Below are positions 46,710-55,133 of a stretch of 64,000 nt of DNA, piece after piece. Within the stretch, counting starts at the first letter, position 1; each line of letters opens with the position of its first letter. Below the pieces are notes generated by a model. That model saw only the letters and a program-made list of their open reading frames with translations, was not told the DNA's origin and searched no databases. The translations under genes and the position numbers were made by a program. The stretch spans positions 30,997-94,996 of the forward strand of contig NZ_JAGGOL010000008.1 in the NCBI RefSeq assembly GCF_018614525.1, in the 5' to 3' direction. The DNA is from Streptomyces sp. ISL-11 (GTDB taxonomy: Bacteria > Actinomycetota > Actinomycetes > Streptomycetales > Streptomycetaceae).

Positions 46710-47499
46710 GGCGGCGGATCTCCTTGCGCAGTTCCTCGGTGATCTCCACGGACAGATCCGCGACCGCCGCGTCCTCGATCCGACGCGGCTGGGGTATGTC
46801 CACCGCCCACTGGCGGGCCACCCGCCCCGGTCGCGAGGAGAGCAGCACCACCCGCTGGCCGAGCCGGACGGCCTCCCGGACGTTGTGGGTGACGAACAGC
46901 ACCGACAGCCGCGTCTCGGCCCAGATCCGGGTCAGTTCGTGGTGCAGCACGTCCCGGGTGATGGCGTCGAGCGCCGCGAACGGCTCGTCCATCAGCAGCA
47001 GCCGGCTGTCCTGCGCCAGCGCGCGGGCCAGCGCGACCCGCTGCCGCATCCCGCCCGACAGCTCGTGCACCCGCTTGCCGTACGAGCCGCCGAGCCGTAC
47101 GAGCTCCAGCAGCCGCTCCGCCTCCGGCCGCCGCGCGGCCCTCGGCACACCGCGCAGCCGCAGCGCCAGTTCGATGTTGCGGCCCGCGGTCAGCCACGGG
47201 AACAGCGCGTGCTCCTGGAACATCAGCGCCGGGCGTCCGCCGGGCGCCTCGATGGAGCCGGCGGTCGGCCGGTCCAGGCCGGCCACCAGGTTCAGCAGGG
47301 TCGACTTGCCGCAGCCCGAGGCCCCCAGGAGGCAGACGAACTCGCCGGGACGCACATCGAGCGTGATGTCGTCCAGGACGGGCAGGGCCGCGCCGGGGCG
47401 GCCGAAGCTCTTGTGGACGTGGTCGATCCGCACGGCCGCGGGCGCGTGGTCCGCGACCTCGGCCGGGCCGGCCTTGTCGGTGGTCAGTGCCGGGGCCAT
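46696..47499 (-). CDS. ssuB: ABC transporter ATP-binding protein, sulfonate/taurine type
   Basis: A 267-residue ATPase of the SsuB/TauB/NrtD group. Walker A LGASGCGKSTL, Q-loop MFQEHALFPWL, signature ELSGGMRQRV, Walker B LLLMDEPFAALD and H-loop VTHNVREAV are present. It lies 40 bp downstream of ssuA in the sulfur operon. Confidence 0.92.
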   Translation of the reverse strand: MAPALTTDKAGPAEVADHAPAAVRIDHVHKSFGRPGAALPVLDDITLDVRPGEFVCLLGASGCGKSTLLNLVAGLDRPTAGSIEAPGGRPALMFQEHALFPWLTAGRNIELALRLRGVPRAARRPEAERLLELVRLGGSYGKRVHELSGGMRQRVALARALAQDSRLLLMDEPFAALDAITRDVLHHELTRIWAETRLSVLFVTHNVREAVRLGQRVVLLSSRPGRVARQWAVDIPQPRRIEDAAVADLSVEITEELRKEIRRHGQH

Positions 47500-47539
47500 C
47501 CGGTCACCTCCTGGGTTCTGGGCGCCTGTGGTTCGCTGG

Positions 47540-48646
47540 TCACTGCGTGCCGAGCCGCGCGGCGTCGGTCGTCTCGCGTCCCTCGGCCTTGAGCACCTTG
47601 TTGAGCGCGGTCAGGTCGTAGACGCCGGACAGGTCCGGCTTCTCCAGCAGTCCCGCCCGGACGGCGTGCGCCGCCTGGGCCTCCAGGGTCTTGGCCAGCG
47701 GGTCGTCGGTGACCTCGATGGCACGCCAGGCGGGATCGAGCACTTCGGCGGGCAGCGCCGTGCCGGAGAGCTTCTTCAGCGCCGCGTTCGCCGACGCCTT
47801 GGCCTTCTCCGGCTCGGCCTTGATCCAGGCGTTGGTCCGCACCGAGCCGCGCAGCACGGCCTCGACCACGTCACGGTGCTCGGCGAGGAACTTCCGCGAC
47901 ACGATCACATTGGTGATCACGAACTTCTTGTCCGGCCACAGCGCCGCCTCGTCCAGCAGCACCTTCCCGCCCTGCGAGACCAGCTTCGACGCGGTCGGCT
48001 CGGGCACCCAGGCGCCGTCGACGGAACCGGCCTTGAAGGCGTCCGGGATCACCTTGTTGTCCGTGCGGACCACGGACACGTCGCCCTTGCCGGTCCGCGG
48101 GTCGACCTTCCAGCCCTTGTCCGCCACCCAGTTGAGGAACGCGACGTCCTGGGTGTTGCCCTTCTGCGGCGTCGCGATCCGCTTGCCCTTGACGTCGTCG
48201 AGCGAGGAGATCTTCCTGGGGTCGACCACCAGCCTCACCCCGCCGGAGGCCGAGCCGGAGATGATCCGCAGGCTCTTGCCCTTGGACTTCACATAGCCGT
48301 TGATGGCGGGCGACGGGCCGATCCAGCCGATGTCGATCGAACCGGCGTTGAGCGCCTCGATCTCGGACGGCCCCGCGTTGAAGGTGGTCGAACGGAGCTT
48401 CGTGCCGCCCAGCTCCTTCTGGATCAGCCCCTCCTGGTCCCCGACGAGCGGCGTGGCGTGGGTGATGTTGGGGAAGTAGCCGATCCGGACGGTGCCGGCC
48501 GAGAGCTTCCTGCCCTCGGCGGCGGTGTTCCGGCTCGTGTCGTCCTTCTTCTCCGAGCCGTAGCCGCAGGCGCCGAGCGCCCCGGTCAGCAGAGGGAGAA
48601 CGGCCACGGCGGCGAGGACGCGGCGGGGTGGTCGGACGGCAGGCAC
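47540..48646 (-). CDS. ssuA: Sulfonate-type ABC substrate-binding lipoprotein
   Basis: A 368-residue periplasmic-type binding protein, exported as a lipoprotein: signal segment VLAAVAVLPLLTGALGAC with lipobox Cys at about residue 27. The NMT1/SsuA-like domain starts at VRIGYFPNITHATPLVG. I chose GTG 48646, just upstream of the signal peptide and after GAGAGGAA; an open frame extends to 48706 through a hairpin. The operon context supports sulfonate or sulfate, but the ligand is not fixed by sequence. Confidence 0.88.
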   Translation of the reverse strand: MPAVRPPRRVLAAVAVLPLLTGALGACGYGSEKKDDTSRNTAAEGRKLSAGTVRIGYFPNITHATPLVGDQEGLIQKELGGTKLRSTTFNAGPSEIEALNAGSIDIGWIGPSPAINGYVKSKGKSLRIISGSASGGVRLVVDPRKISSLDDVKGKRIATPQKGNTQDVAFLNWVADKGWKVDPRTGKGDVSVVRTDNKVIPDAFKAGSVDGAWVPEPTASKLVSQGGKVLLDEAALWPDKKFVITNVIVSRKFLAEHRDVVEAVLRGSVRTNAWIKAEPEKAKASANAALKKLSGTALPAEVLDPAWRAIEVTDDPLAKTLEAQAAHAVRAGLLEKPDLSGVYDLTALNKVLKAEGRETTDAARLGTQ

Positions 48647-48668
48647 GAGGGGAGTTCCTCTCGACGAC

Positions 48669-48695
48669 CCGGGCGTACGACTCAGGTACGCCCGG
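48669..48695. promoter_or_regulatory. Perfect hairpin/operator-like dyad between cysN and ssuA
   Basis: CCGGGCGTAC (48669-48678) pairs with GTACGCCCGG (48686-48695), loop 7 bases, 23 bp upstream of the ssuA start. It could reduce read-through from cysN into ssuABC, stabilise a processed transcript or be an operator. Confidence 0.5.
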
Positions 48696-48751
48696 CAGTT
48701 GAACAAGGGCTGCGGGGACGGGCGAGCGGCGGCAGCGTCAACACGTCATGT

Positions 48752-50083
48752 TCAGAAGTCCCAGCCTTCGTCGTCGGCGGCCGGCGTCGCGGCCCCTTCG
48801 ACGGCGAACGCCTCGCCGGCCATGCCGGCGGTGAGGGTGGTGCCGTCGGTGGGGTCGATGAGGAGGAAGGAGCCGGTGCGGCGGGAGCGGGTGTAGGGGT
48901 CGAGGGCGAGGGGCTCCGCCGTGCGCAGGGTGACTCTGCCGATGTCGTTGGCGGTCAGTTCGCCGGGGGCGGGGTGCTGGGAGAGGTCGTCGAGGGTCAG
49001 CCGGGAGGGGATGTCCTTGACGATGGCCTTGACGGTGCGGGTGGTGTGCTTGACCAGGACCCGGTCGCCCACGCGCAGCGGCCGGTCGGCGACGTGGCAG
49101 ACGGTGGCCTCCACGTCGCGGGTGGGCGCGGGTGCGGTGAGGGCGGGAGCGATGAGGTCCCCGCGGGAGATGTCCAGGTCGTCGGCCAGCCGGACCGTGA
49201 CCGACTGCGGTGCCCAGGCGGTGGCGACGCTCGTCCCCAGGTGGTCGATGCCCGCGATCACGCTCGTACGGCCGGACGGCAGGACCGTCACCTCCTCGCC
49301 GACGCTCAGCACGCCGGAGGCGATCTGGCCGGCGTAGCCGCGGTAGTCGTGGTGTTCGGGTGTCTGGGGGCGGATGACGTACTGGACAGGGAAGCGGGCC
49401 GGTTCACCGGTGGGATCGGTGACGACCGGCACGGTCTCCAGGTGCTCCAGGACGGTCGGGCCGCCGTACCAGTCCATGTGCGCGGAGGGGGCCACCACGT
49501 TGTCGCCCGCCAGGGCGGAGATCGGGATGGCGGTCACCTCGGGCACGCCCAGGGAGGCCGCGTAGGCGCTGAACGCGTCGGCGATGTCGGCGAAGACGGG
49601 CTCGGCGTAGTCGACGAGGTCCATCTTGTTCACGGCGAGGACCAGGTGCGGTACGCGCAGGAGCGCGGCGACGGCGGCGTGGCGGCGGGTTTGCTCCACG
49701 ACGCCGTTGCGGGCGTCGATGAGGACGACGGCGAGGTCGGCGGTGGAGGCGCCGGTGACCATGTTGCGGGTGTACTGCACGTGCCCGGGGGTGTCGGCGA
49801 GGATGAACCGGCGCCGTGGTGTGGCGAAGTAGCGGTAGGCGACATCGATGGTGATGCCCTGCTCGCGCTCCGCCCGCAGCCCATCCGTCAGCAACGCCAG
49901 GTCCGGTGTGTCCTGGCCGCGGTTGCGGGAGGCATGCTCGACGGCTTCGAGCTGGTCGGCCAGCACGGACTTGGAGTCGTGCAGGAGGCGGCCGACCAGG
50001 GTGGACTTGCCATCATCGACCGACCCGGCGGTCGCGAAGCGCAGCAGCGAAGTGGTGCCGGCGCCCGTGGTGCTGGTCATCAC
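48752..50083 (-). CDS. cysN: Sulfate adenylyltransferase large subunit (GTPase)
   Basis: GTP-driven subunit of ATP sulfurylase, which makes adenosine phosphosulfate. The 443 residues show an EF-Tu-like GTPase: G1 AGSVDDGKSTL, G2 REQGITIDVAYR, G3 ADTPGHVQY, G4 NKMDL, then two beta-barrel domains. No CysC kinase domain is fused at the C-terminus, consistent with a separate cysC. GTG 50083 overlaps the cysD stop by one base; ATG 50080 is the alternative. Confidence 0.94.
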   Translation of the reverse strand: MMTSTTGAGTTSLLRFATAGSVDDGKSTLVGRLLHDSKSVLADQLEAVEHASRNRGQDTPDLALLTDGLRAEREQGITIDVAYRYFATPRRRFILADTPGHVQYTRNMVTGASTADLAVVLIDARNGVVEQTRRHAAVAALLRVPHLVLAVNKMDLVDYAEPVFADIADAFSAYAASLGVPEVTAIPISALAGDNVVAPSAHMDWYGGPTVLEHLETVPVVTDPTGEPARFPVQYVIRPQTPEHHDYRGYAGQIASGVLSVGEEVTVLPSGRTSVIAGIDHLGTSVATAWAPQSVTVRLADDLDISRGDLIAPALTAPAPTRDVEATVCHVADRPLRVGDRVLVKHTTRTVKAIVKDIPSRLTLDDLSQHPAPGELTANDIGRVTLRTAEPLALDPYTRSRRTGSFLLIDPTDGTTLTAGMAGEAFAVEGAATPAADDEGWDF

Positions 50084-50997
50084 TAGAAGTACCCCTCGCG
50101 CTTGCGGTCTTCCATCGCGGCTTCGGAGAGTTTGTCGTCGGCCCTGGTCGCGCCGCGTTCGGTCAGCCGTGACGCCGTGATCTCCGCGATCACCGCCTCG
50201 ATCGTCACCGCGTCGGAATCCACCGCCCCGGTGCAGGACATGTCACCGACCGTGCGATAGCGCACCAGACGGGTCTCGGCCCGCTCACCCTCCCTCGGCC
50301 CGCCCCATTCCCCCGGCGCCAGCCACATCCCCGCCCGGGCGAACACCTCACGCTCATGCGCGTAATAAATGCCGGGGAGTTCGATCTTCTCCCGGGCGAT
50401 GTACTGCCACACGTCCAGCTCGGTGAAATTCGACAGCGGAAACACGCGGACGTGTTCGCCGGGTGCGTGGCGGCCGTTGTAGAGCTGCCACAGCTCCGGG
50501 CGCTGGCGGCGCGGGTCCCAGCCGCCGAACTCGTCGCGCAGCGAGAACACCCGCTCCTTCGCCCGCGCCTTCTCCTCATCCCGCCGGCCGCCCCCGAACA
50601 CCGCGTCGAAACGATGAGTTTCGATCGCGTCCAGCAGCGGCACCGTCTGGAGCGGATTGCGGGTGCCGTCCGGGCGTTCGCGCAGCCGCCCGTCGTCGAT
50701 GAAGTCCTGCACCGACGCCACATGCAGCCGCAAACCGTGTTCGGCCACCACCCGGTCGCGGTAGGCGATCACCTCGGGGAAATTGTGCCCGGTGTCGACG
50801 TGCAGCAGCGCGAAAGGCACCGGCGCCGGCGCGAACGCCTTCAGCGCCAGGTGCAGCATCACAATCGAATCCTTGCCACCGGAGAACAGGATCACCGGCC
50901 GCTCGAACTCACCCGCCACCTCACGGAAGACATGCACCGCCTCCGACTCCAGCGCGTCCAGATGCGACAGCGCGTACCGGTCGTTCGCGTCGCTCAT
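50083..50997 (-). CDS. cysD: Sulfate adenylyltransferase small subunit
   Basis: Catalytic subunit that joins sulfate to ATP. The 304 residues contain the PP-loop ILFSGGKDSIVMLHL (about residues 36-50), HVDTGHNFPEVI, the GGGRRDEEKARAKER segment and the C-terminal EREGYF-like end (RKREGYF). It overlaps cysC by 4 bp and cysN by 1 bp, consistent with complex formation. Confidence 0.95.
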   Translation of the reverse strand: MSDANDRYALSHLDALESEAVHVFREVAGEFERPVILFSGGKDSIVMLHLALKAFAPAPVPFALLHVDTGHNFPEVIAYRDRVVAEHGLRLHVASVQDFIDDGRLRERPDGTRNPLQTVPLLDAIETHRFDAVFGGGRRDEEKARAKERVFSLRDEFGGWDPRRQRPELWQLYNGRHAPGEHVRVFPLSNFTELDVWQYIAREKIELPGIYYAHEREVFARAGMWLAPGEWGGPREGERAETRLVRYRTVGDMSCTGAVDSDAVTIEAVIAEITASRLTERGATRADDKLSEAAMEDRKREGYF

Positions 50998-51548
50998 GCC
51001 AGGCCCCTCTCCACGAGCAGGCCGTGCACCGCGCCCGCCGATTCCGCCACGCCCAGCTCGTGCGCCGCGATCCGCAGATCGGGGTCGGCCGGTACCTCGT
51101 ACGGGTCGTCGACCCCGGTCAGCCCGGAGATCTCCCCGGCCGCCTGCTTGGCGTACAGGCCCTTCACGTCCCGCACCGAGCAGACGTCCACGGGCGTCGC
51201 CACGTGCACCTCCACATAGCCGGTGTCGTGCTTCCGGTGGCGCTCGCGCACCGCTTCCCGGGCGTCCGCGTAGGGGGCGATCACCGGGACCAGGACCTTC
51301 ACACCATGCGCGGCCAGCAGCTGGGCGACGAAGCCGATCCGCTGCACGTTGGTGGACCGGTCCTCGCGGGAGAAGCCCAGACCGGCCGAGAGGAACTCGC
51401 GGATCTCGTCCCCGTCCAGCACCTCCACCCGGTGCCCCTCACCGCGCAACCGCTCCGCCAGCGCACGCGCGATCGTCGTCTTGCCCGCGCTCGGCAGACC
51501 GGTGAGCCAGATGGTGGCCCCGCTCATCTCCTGCTCCCCTGTCGTCAT
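50994..51548 (-). CDS. cysC: Adenylylsulfate kinase
   Basis: Phosphorylates APS to PAPS. The 184-residue protein has the P-loop GLPSAGKTT (17-25), LDGDEIREFLSAGLGFSRED and the KGLYAKQAAGEISGLTGVDDPYE end motif. ATG 51548 overlaps the cysH stop (ATGA); an internal ATG at 51527, also with a good ribosome-binding site, would shorten it by 7 residues. Its coexistence with an iron-sulfur-type CysH raises the question of which substrate CysH uses. Confidence 0.94.
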   Translation of the reverse strand: MTTGEQEMSGATIWLTGLPSAGKTTIARALAERLRGEGHRVEVLDGDEIREFLSAGLGFSREDRSTNVQRIGFVAQLLAAHGVKVLVPVIAPYADAREAVRERHRKHDTGYVEVHVATPVDVCSVRDVKGLYAKQAAGEISGLTGVDDPYEVPADPDLRIAAHELGVAESAGAVHGLLVERGLA

Positions 51549-52228
51549 CCGTGCAGCCCGCACTCGGTCTTGGTGCGCCCGGCCCAGCGGCCGGCGCGCG
51601 CGTTCTCGCCCTCGGCGACCCTGCGCGTGCAGGGGGCGCAGCCGACGGAGGCGTAGCCGTCCATCAGCAGCGTGTTGGTCAGCACCCCGTGTTCGGCGAC
51701 GTAGGCGTCCACGTCCTCGTCCGTCCAGGCGGCTATCGGCGAGATCTTCACCTTGCGCCGCCGCTCGTCCCAGCCGACGACGGGCGTGCCGGCCCGGGTC
51801 GGCGACTCGTCGCGGCGCAGGCCGGTCGCCCACGCGTCGTACGCGGCCAGACCGGCCGTCAGCGGCTCGACCTTGCGCAGCGCGCAGCACAGGTCCGGGT
51901 CGCGGTCGTGGAGCCGGGGGCCGTGTTCGGCGTCCTGCTCGGCGACGGTCCGCCGGGGGGTGAGCGTGATGACCTCGACGTCCATCACGGCGGCGACCGC
52001 GTCCCGGGTGCCGATGGTCTCCGGGAAGTGGTAGCCGGTGTCGAGGAAGAGGACGTCCACGCCGGGCAGGGCGCGGGACGCGAGGTGGGCGACGACCGCG
52101 TCCTCCATGGAGGAGGTCACGCAGAAGCGCGGCCCGAACGTCTCGGCGGCCCAGGCCAGGATGTCGAGGGCCGGAGCGCCCTCCAGTTCGCGGCCCGCCC
52201 GCTCGGCGAGTATCTCAAGGTCGGTCAT
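51545..52228 (-). CDS. cysH: Assimilatory APS/PAPS reductase with [4Fe-4S] cysteine motif
   Basis: Reduces activated sulfate to sulfite. The 227 residues include the PP-loop-like SSMEDAVVAH and the two cysteine pairs that bind the [4Fe-4S] cluster of APS reductases: Cys114-Cys115 (DLCCALRKVEPL) and Cys197/Cys200 (GCAPCTRRV). The catalytic Cys223 is in the C-terminal TECGLHG. By family knowledge the iron-sulfur form prefers APS. It overlaps the 58-residue CxxC gene upstream by 14 bp and cysC by 4 bp. Confidence 0.94.
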   Translation of the reverse strand: MTDLEILAERAGRELEGAPALDILAWAAETFGPRFCVTSSMEDAVVAHLASRALPGVDVLFLDTGYHFPETIGTRDAVAAVMDVEVITLTPRRTVAEQDAEHGPRLHDRDPDLCCALRKVEPLTAGLAAYDAWATGLRRDESPTRAGTPVVGWDERRRKVKISPIAAWTDEDVDAYVAEHGVLTNTLLMDGYASVGCAPCTRRVAEGENARAGRWAGRTKTECGLHG

Positions 52229-52391
52229 TCGGTGCTCCCTTGGCCGGTCCGCGGGACAGCAGCCCGAGGAACGAGAGCCGGAACGCGCGGTTACAGGCGC
52301 CGCATTCCCACGCGCCGTGGCCCTCCTCGGAGGGGCGCAGGTCCTCGTCCCCGCAGTAGGGGCAGTAGAAGGGGGCGGCCCGGCCGCTCAT
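52215..52391 (-). CDS. 58-residue two-CxxC protein of the sulfur operon (CysX-like)
   Basis: A very small protein wedged between sirA (ATGA overlap at 52388-52391) and cysH (14-bp overlap). It has two CxxC motifs, FYCPYCGDED (Cys10, Cys13) and WECGACNRAF (Cys30, Cys33), followed by RLSFLGLLSRGPAKG. The four Cys would bind zinc or a rubredoxin-like iron. A small redox-type protein called CysX occupies the same slot in the Corynebacterium glutamicum cys cluster. Electron delivery to SirA or CysH is an inference; a structural zinc ribbon is the alternative. Confidence 0.88.
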   Translation of the reverse strand: MSGRAAPFYCPYCGDEDLRPSEEGHGAWECGACNRAFRLSFLGLLSRGPAKGAPNDRP

Positions 52392-54124
52392 GACAGGTCC
52401 TCCGCGCTCGCCCGCGCGGCCCAGGCCGCGAACCGCTCGCCGTCCTCGCGCTGCTTGCCGAAGCGGGTGAGGACCCGCTCGACGTAGTCGGGGAGTTCGT
52501 CGGCGGTGACCTTCAGGCCGCGGACCTTGCGGCCGAAGCCGGCCTGGAGGCCGAGCGCGCCGCCGAGGTGCACCTGGTAGCCCTCGACCTGCTGTCCGGC
52601 CGCGTCCAGGACCAGCTGGCCCTTGAGGCCGATGTCGGCGGTCTGGATGCGGGCGCAGGCGTTCGGGCAGCCGTTGATGTTGATGGTGACCGGCTCCTCG
52701 AAGTCGGGCATCCGGCGCTCCAGCTCGTCGATCAGTGAGGCGCCGCGCGCCTTGGTCTCCACGATGGCGAGCTTGCAGAATTCGATGCCCGTGCACGCCA
52801 TGGTGCCGCGCCGGAACGGCGAGGGCCTGACCTGGAAGTCGAGCGCCTCCAGACCGGCCACGAGCGAGTCGACCCGGTCGGCCGCCACGTCGAGGATGAT
52901 CATCTTCTGTTCCACGGTGGTGCGCAACCGGTCGCTGCCGTGCGCGCCCGCGAGTTCGGCGATCTTGGTGAGGGTGGCGCCGTCCACCCGGCCGACGCGC
53001 GGGGCGAAGCCGACGTAGTAGCGGCCGTCGCGCTGGCGGTGCACTCCCACGTGGTCGCGCCAGCGGGAGACGGGCTCCTCGGGCGCGGGGCCGTCGAGCA
53101 GCTTGCGCCCCAGGTACTCGTCCTCCAGCACCTGGCGGAACCGCTCCGGCCCCCAGTCGGCCATCAGGAACTTCAGCCGGGCGCGGGTGCGCAGCCGCCG
53201 GTAGCCGTAGTCGCGGAAGATGCCGACGACTCCGGCCCACACGTCCGCGACCTCGTCCAGGGGCACCCAGGTGCCCAGCCGTTCGGCGAGGCGGGGGTTG
53301 GTGGACAGCCCGCCGCCGACCCAGACGTCGAAGCCGGGCCCGTGGTCGGGGTGGTGCACACCCACGAACGCGATGTCGTTGATCTCGTGGACCACGTCCT
53401 GCACGGGCGAGCCGGAGATCGCGGTCTTGAACTTCCGCGGCAGGTTGGAGAACTCCTTGCTGCCGATGTACCGGTCGTGGATCTCGTCGACGGCGGGCGT
53501 GCCGTCGATGATCTCGTCCTCGGCGATGCCGGCCACCGGCGAACCTATGATCACGCGCGGGCAGTCGCCGCACGCCTCGGTCGTGGACAGCCCGACCGCT
53601 TCCAGTCTGTCCCAGATGGCGGGCACGTCCTCGATACGGACCCAGTGCAGCTGGATGTTCTGTCGGTCGGTGATGTCGGCCGTGCCGCGCGCGTAACTCT
53701 GCGACACCTCGCCGATGGTCCGCAGCTGGTCGACGGTGAGCCGGCCGCCGTCGACGCGCACCCGCAGCATGAAGTACTTGTCGTCCAGCTCCTCCGGCTC
53801 CAGGATCGCGGTCTTGCCGCCGTCGATCCCGGGCTTGCGCTGGGTGTAGAGCCCCCACCAGCGCATCCGGCCGCGCAGGTCGTTCGGGTCGATCGAGTCG
53901 AAGCCCGCCTTGGAGTAGATCGTCTCAATACGTGTCCGTACGTTGAGACCGTCGTCATCCTTCTTGAACTGCTCGTTCCCGTTGAGCGGGGTGAAGTGGC
54001 CGACGGCCCACTGGCCCTCGCCGCGGTGGCGGCCCGCCTTGCGGCGGCTCGCGGCGGTGGCGGCCGGGGCGTTCCCGGCCTCGGGGCCGGCGGGAGGGTG
54101 GGCGGTGTCCGGGGTGGCGGCCAT
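52388..54124 (-). CDS. sirA: Ferredoxin-dependent sulfite reductase
   Basis: Reduces sulfite to sulfide with six electrons, using sirohaem and a [4Fe-4S] cluster. The 578 residues contain two nitrite/sulfite-reductase half-domains and the cluster-binding cysteines in ACTGIEFCKLA (C-x5-C) and NGCPNACARIQ (C-x3-C). The first half has ARGTADITDRQNIQLHWV and CGDCPRVIIGSP. An Ala/Pro-rich N-terminal tail of about 40 residues precedes the fold. ATG 54124 follows AAGGA. It is the first enzyme gene of the operon, about 190 bp after a leader peptide. Confidence 0.93.
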   Translation of the reverse strand: MAATPDTAHPPAGPEAGNAPAATAASRRKAGRHRGEGQWAVGHFTPLNGNEQFKKDDDGLNVRTRIETIYSKAGFDSIDPNDLRGRMRWWGLYTQRKPGIDGGKTAILEPEELDDKYFMLRVRVDGGRLTVDQLRTIGEVSQSYARGTADITDRQNIQLHWVRIEDVPAIWDRLEAVGLSTTEACGDCPRVIIGSPVAGIAEDEIIDGTPAVDEIHDRYIGSKEFSNLPRKFKTAISGSPVQDVVHEINDIAFVGVHHPDHGPGFDVWVGGGLSTNPRLAERLGTWVPLDEVADVWAGVVGIFRDYGYRRLRTRARLKFLMADWGPERFRQVLEDEYLGRKLLDGPAPEEPVSRWRDHVGVHRQRDGRYYVGFAPRVGRVDGATLTKIAELAGAHGSDRLRTTVEQKMIILDVAADRVDSLVAGLEALDFQVRPSPFRRGTMACTGIEFCKLAIVETKARGASLIDELERRMPDFEEPVTININGCPNACARIQTADIGLKGQLVLDAAGQQVEGYQVHLGGALGLQAGFGRKVRGLKVTADELPDYVERVLTRFGKQREDGERFAAWAARASAEDLS

Positions 54125-54181
54125 GGCGTTGTGTCCTTCTGGGTGGCTCTCACGGCGCGGGACGAGGGCGGCCGCGTACGG

Positions 54182-54207
54182 GCGGGATCCCCGCATTGAC
54201 CTGCGGG
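54182..54207 (-). promoter_or_regulatory. Pair of mutually exclusive small hairpins in the sirA leader
   Basis: On the transcript, GCGGG (54190-54194) can pair with CCCGC upstream (54203-54207, loop 8) or CCCGC downstream (54182-54186, loop 3), but not both. GCGTAC/GTACGC arms flank them. Such alternatives suit attenuation, but short GC stems arise often by chance in this genome. The gene-free region 54125-54534 otherwise holds only the leader peptide. Confidence 0.35.
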
Positions 54208-54316
54208 TACGCCTCAGCGGACCGCTGTGGCGACGATGCGGCGGCGGTCGTGACAGGCGAAGTGGGCGCTCGTCCGCGGCGATGGGGACGGCGAGAAGGC
54301 GGTGCTGCTGATCCGG

Positions 54317-54400
54317 TCAGCGCGCCTGACAGATGGCGCTGGACATGCGGCCGAGGTCGACATGACGTCGACTCACCAAGGCAACTCCTGCGCGGGACAT
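54317..54400 (-). CDS. Cysteine-containing leader peptide of the sulfur operon
   Basis: A 27-codon frame from ATG 54400 ending in LVSRRHVDLGRMSSAICQAR and a stop. I recall peptides with the core SRRHVDLGRxxSAxC being annotated upstream of streptomycete sulfur genes as putative leader peptides. The Cys codon is the fifth sense codon from the end. GTG 54376, preceded by AGGAG at good spacing, is an attractive alternative start giving 19 residues. It lies about 190 bp upstream of sirA. Translation or stalling at low cysteine would tune operon expression. Confidence 0.75.
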   Translation of the reverse strand: MSRAGVALVSRRHVDLGRMSSAICQAR

Positions 54401-54534
54401 GACGGAAGCGTGGCACGGCGGTCTCCGGCCAGTCCACCGGTATCCGTAATGTGGACCAAATCTTCCCGGATGGTGAGATGGATCAGCCCCGGACCCCGGC
54501 TCGGCCGGGATCCGGGCCGGCCCGGAATCACCCG

Positions 54535-55107
54535 TTACGCACCGGGCCAGGGGCCGGGCGCCGGGGCGTCGGGCTCCTCCTCGGTCCTCGTGTCGAAGAG
54601 CGTGAAACCGCGCCGCTCGTAGTTGGCCATGGCGTGCTCCCCGTCCTTGCTGCACGTGTGCAGCCAGACCCGCTTCGTCGGCGTCCGCTCCGGCCACCGC
54701 TCCGCCAGGTCCCAGGCGCGCGCGGTCCCGTACGACAGCAGGTGACCGCCGATCCGGCGGCCCCGGAAGGCCGGGAGCAGGCCGAAGTAGGTGATCTCGA
54801 CGACGCCCTCGTCCTGCGGGTCCAGTTCGACGTAGCCGGCCGGCGTCCCGTGCTCGTAGGCCACCCAGGTCTCCGCGCCCGGCCGCCCGAGGAACTCCTG
54901 CCACCGCTCGTACGGCCAGCCCAGCCGGTCGGTCCAGGACAGGTCGCCGCCCACGGCCGTATAGAGGAATCGGCTGAACTCGGGCGAAGGCACCCCGGCC
55001 CGGACGATCCGGATAGCGGCCGGATCGGGCTCCCGCGCCGGGAGCAGATCGGCCGGGGACGTCTGCTGGAGGGACCACGTGGTCACGGTGGTCGAACTGG
55101 TGCTCAT
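54535..55107 (-). CDS. GNAT-family N-acetyltransferase
   Basis: A 190-residue acetyltransferase. The acetyl-CoA-binding motif is ITYFGLLPAFRGRRIGGHLL (about residues 112-131), followed by VWLHTCSKDGEHAMANYERRGF, a pattern shared with mycothiol-type and amino-acid GNATs. ATG 55107 is used. It is 26 bp downstream of the GAF-regulator gene and may share its transcript. Substrate unknown. Confidence 0.83.
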   Translation of the reverse strand: MSTSSTTVTTWSLQQTSPADLLPAREPDPAAIRIVRAGVPSPEFSRFLYTAVGGDLSWTDRLGWPYERWQEFLGRPGAETWVAYEHGTPAGYVELDPQDEGVVEITYFGLLPAFRGRRIGGHLLSYGTARAWDLAERWPERTPTKRVWLHTCSKDGEHAMANYERRGFTLFDTRTEEEPDAPAPGPWPGA

Positions 55108-55133
55108 ACCGCCAGCCAACCACGGCACCGGGG

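Noticed and set aside
46724..50086. 1120-codon plus-strand frame opposite ssuB, ssuA and cysN
   Set aside because: Spans three well-supported minus-strand genes and their gaps; no domain.
45000..54400. Search for a SAM or cobalamin riboswitch in the sulfur operon and before cbiX
   Set aside because: No recognisable conserved core was found; the leader holds a peptide frame instead.
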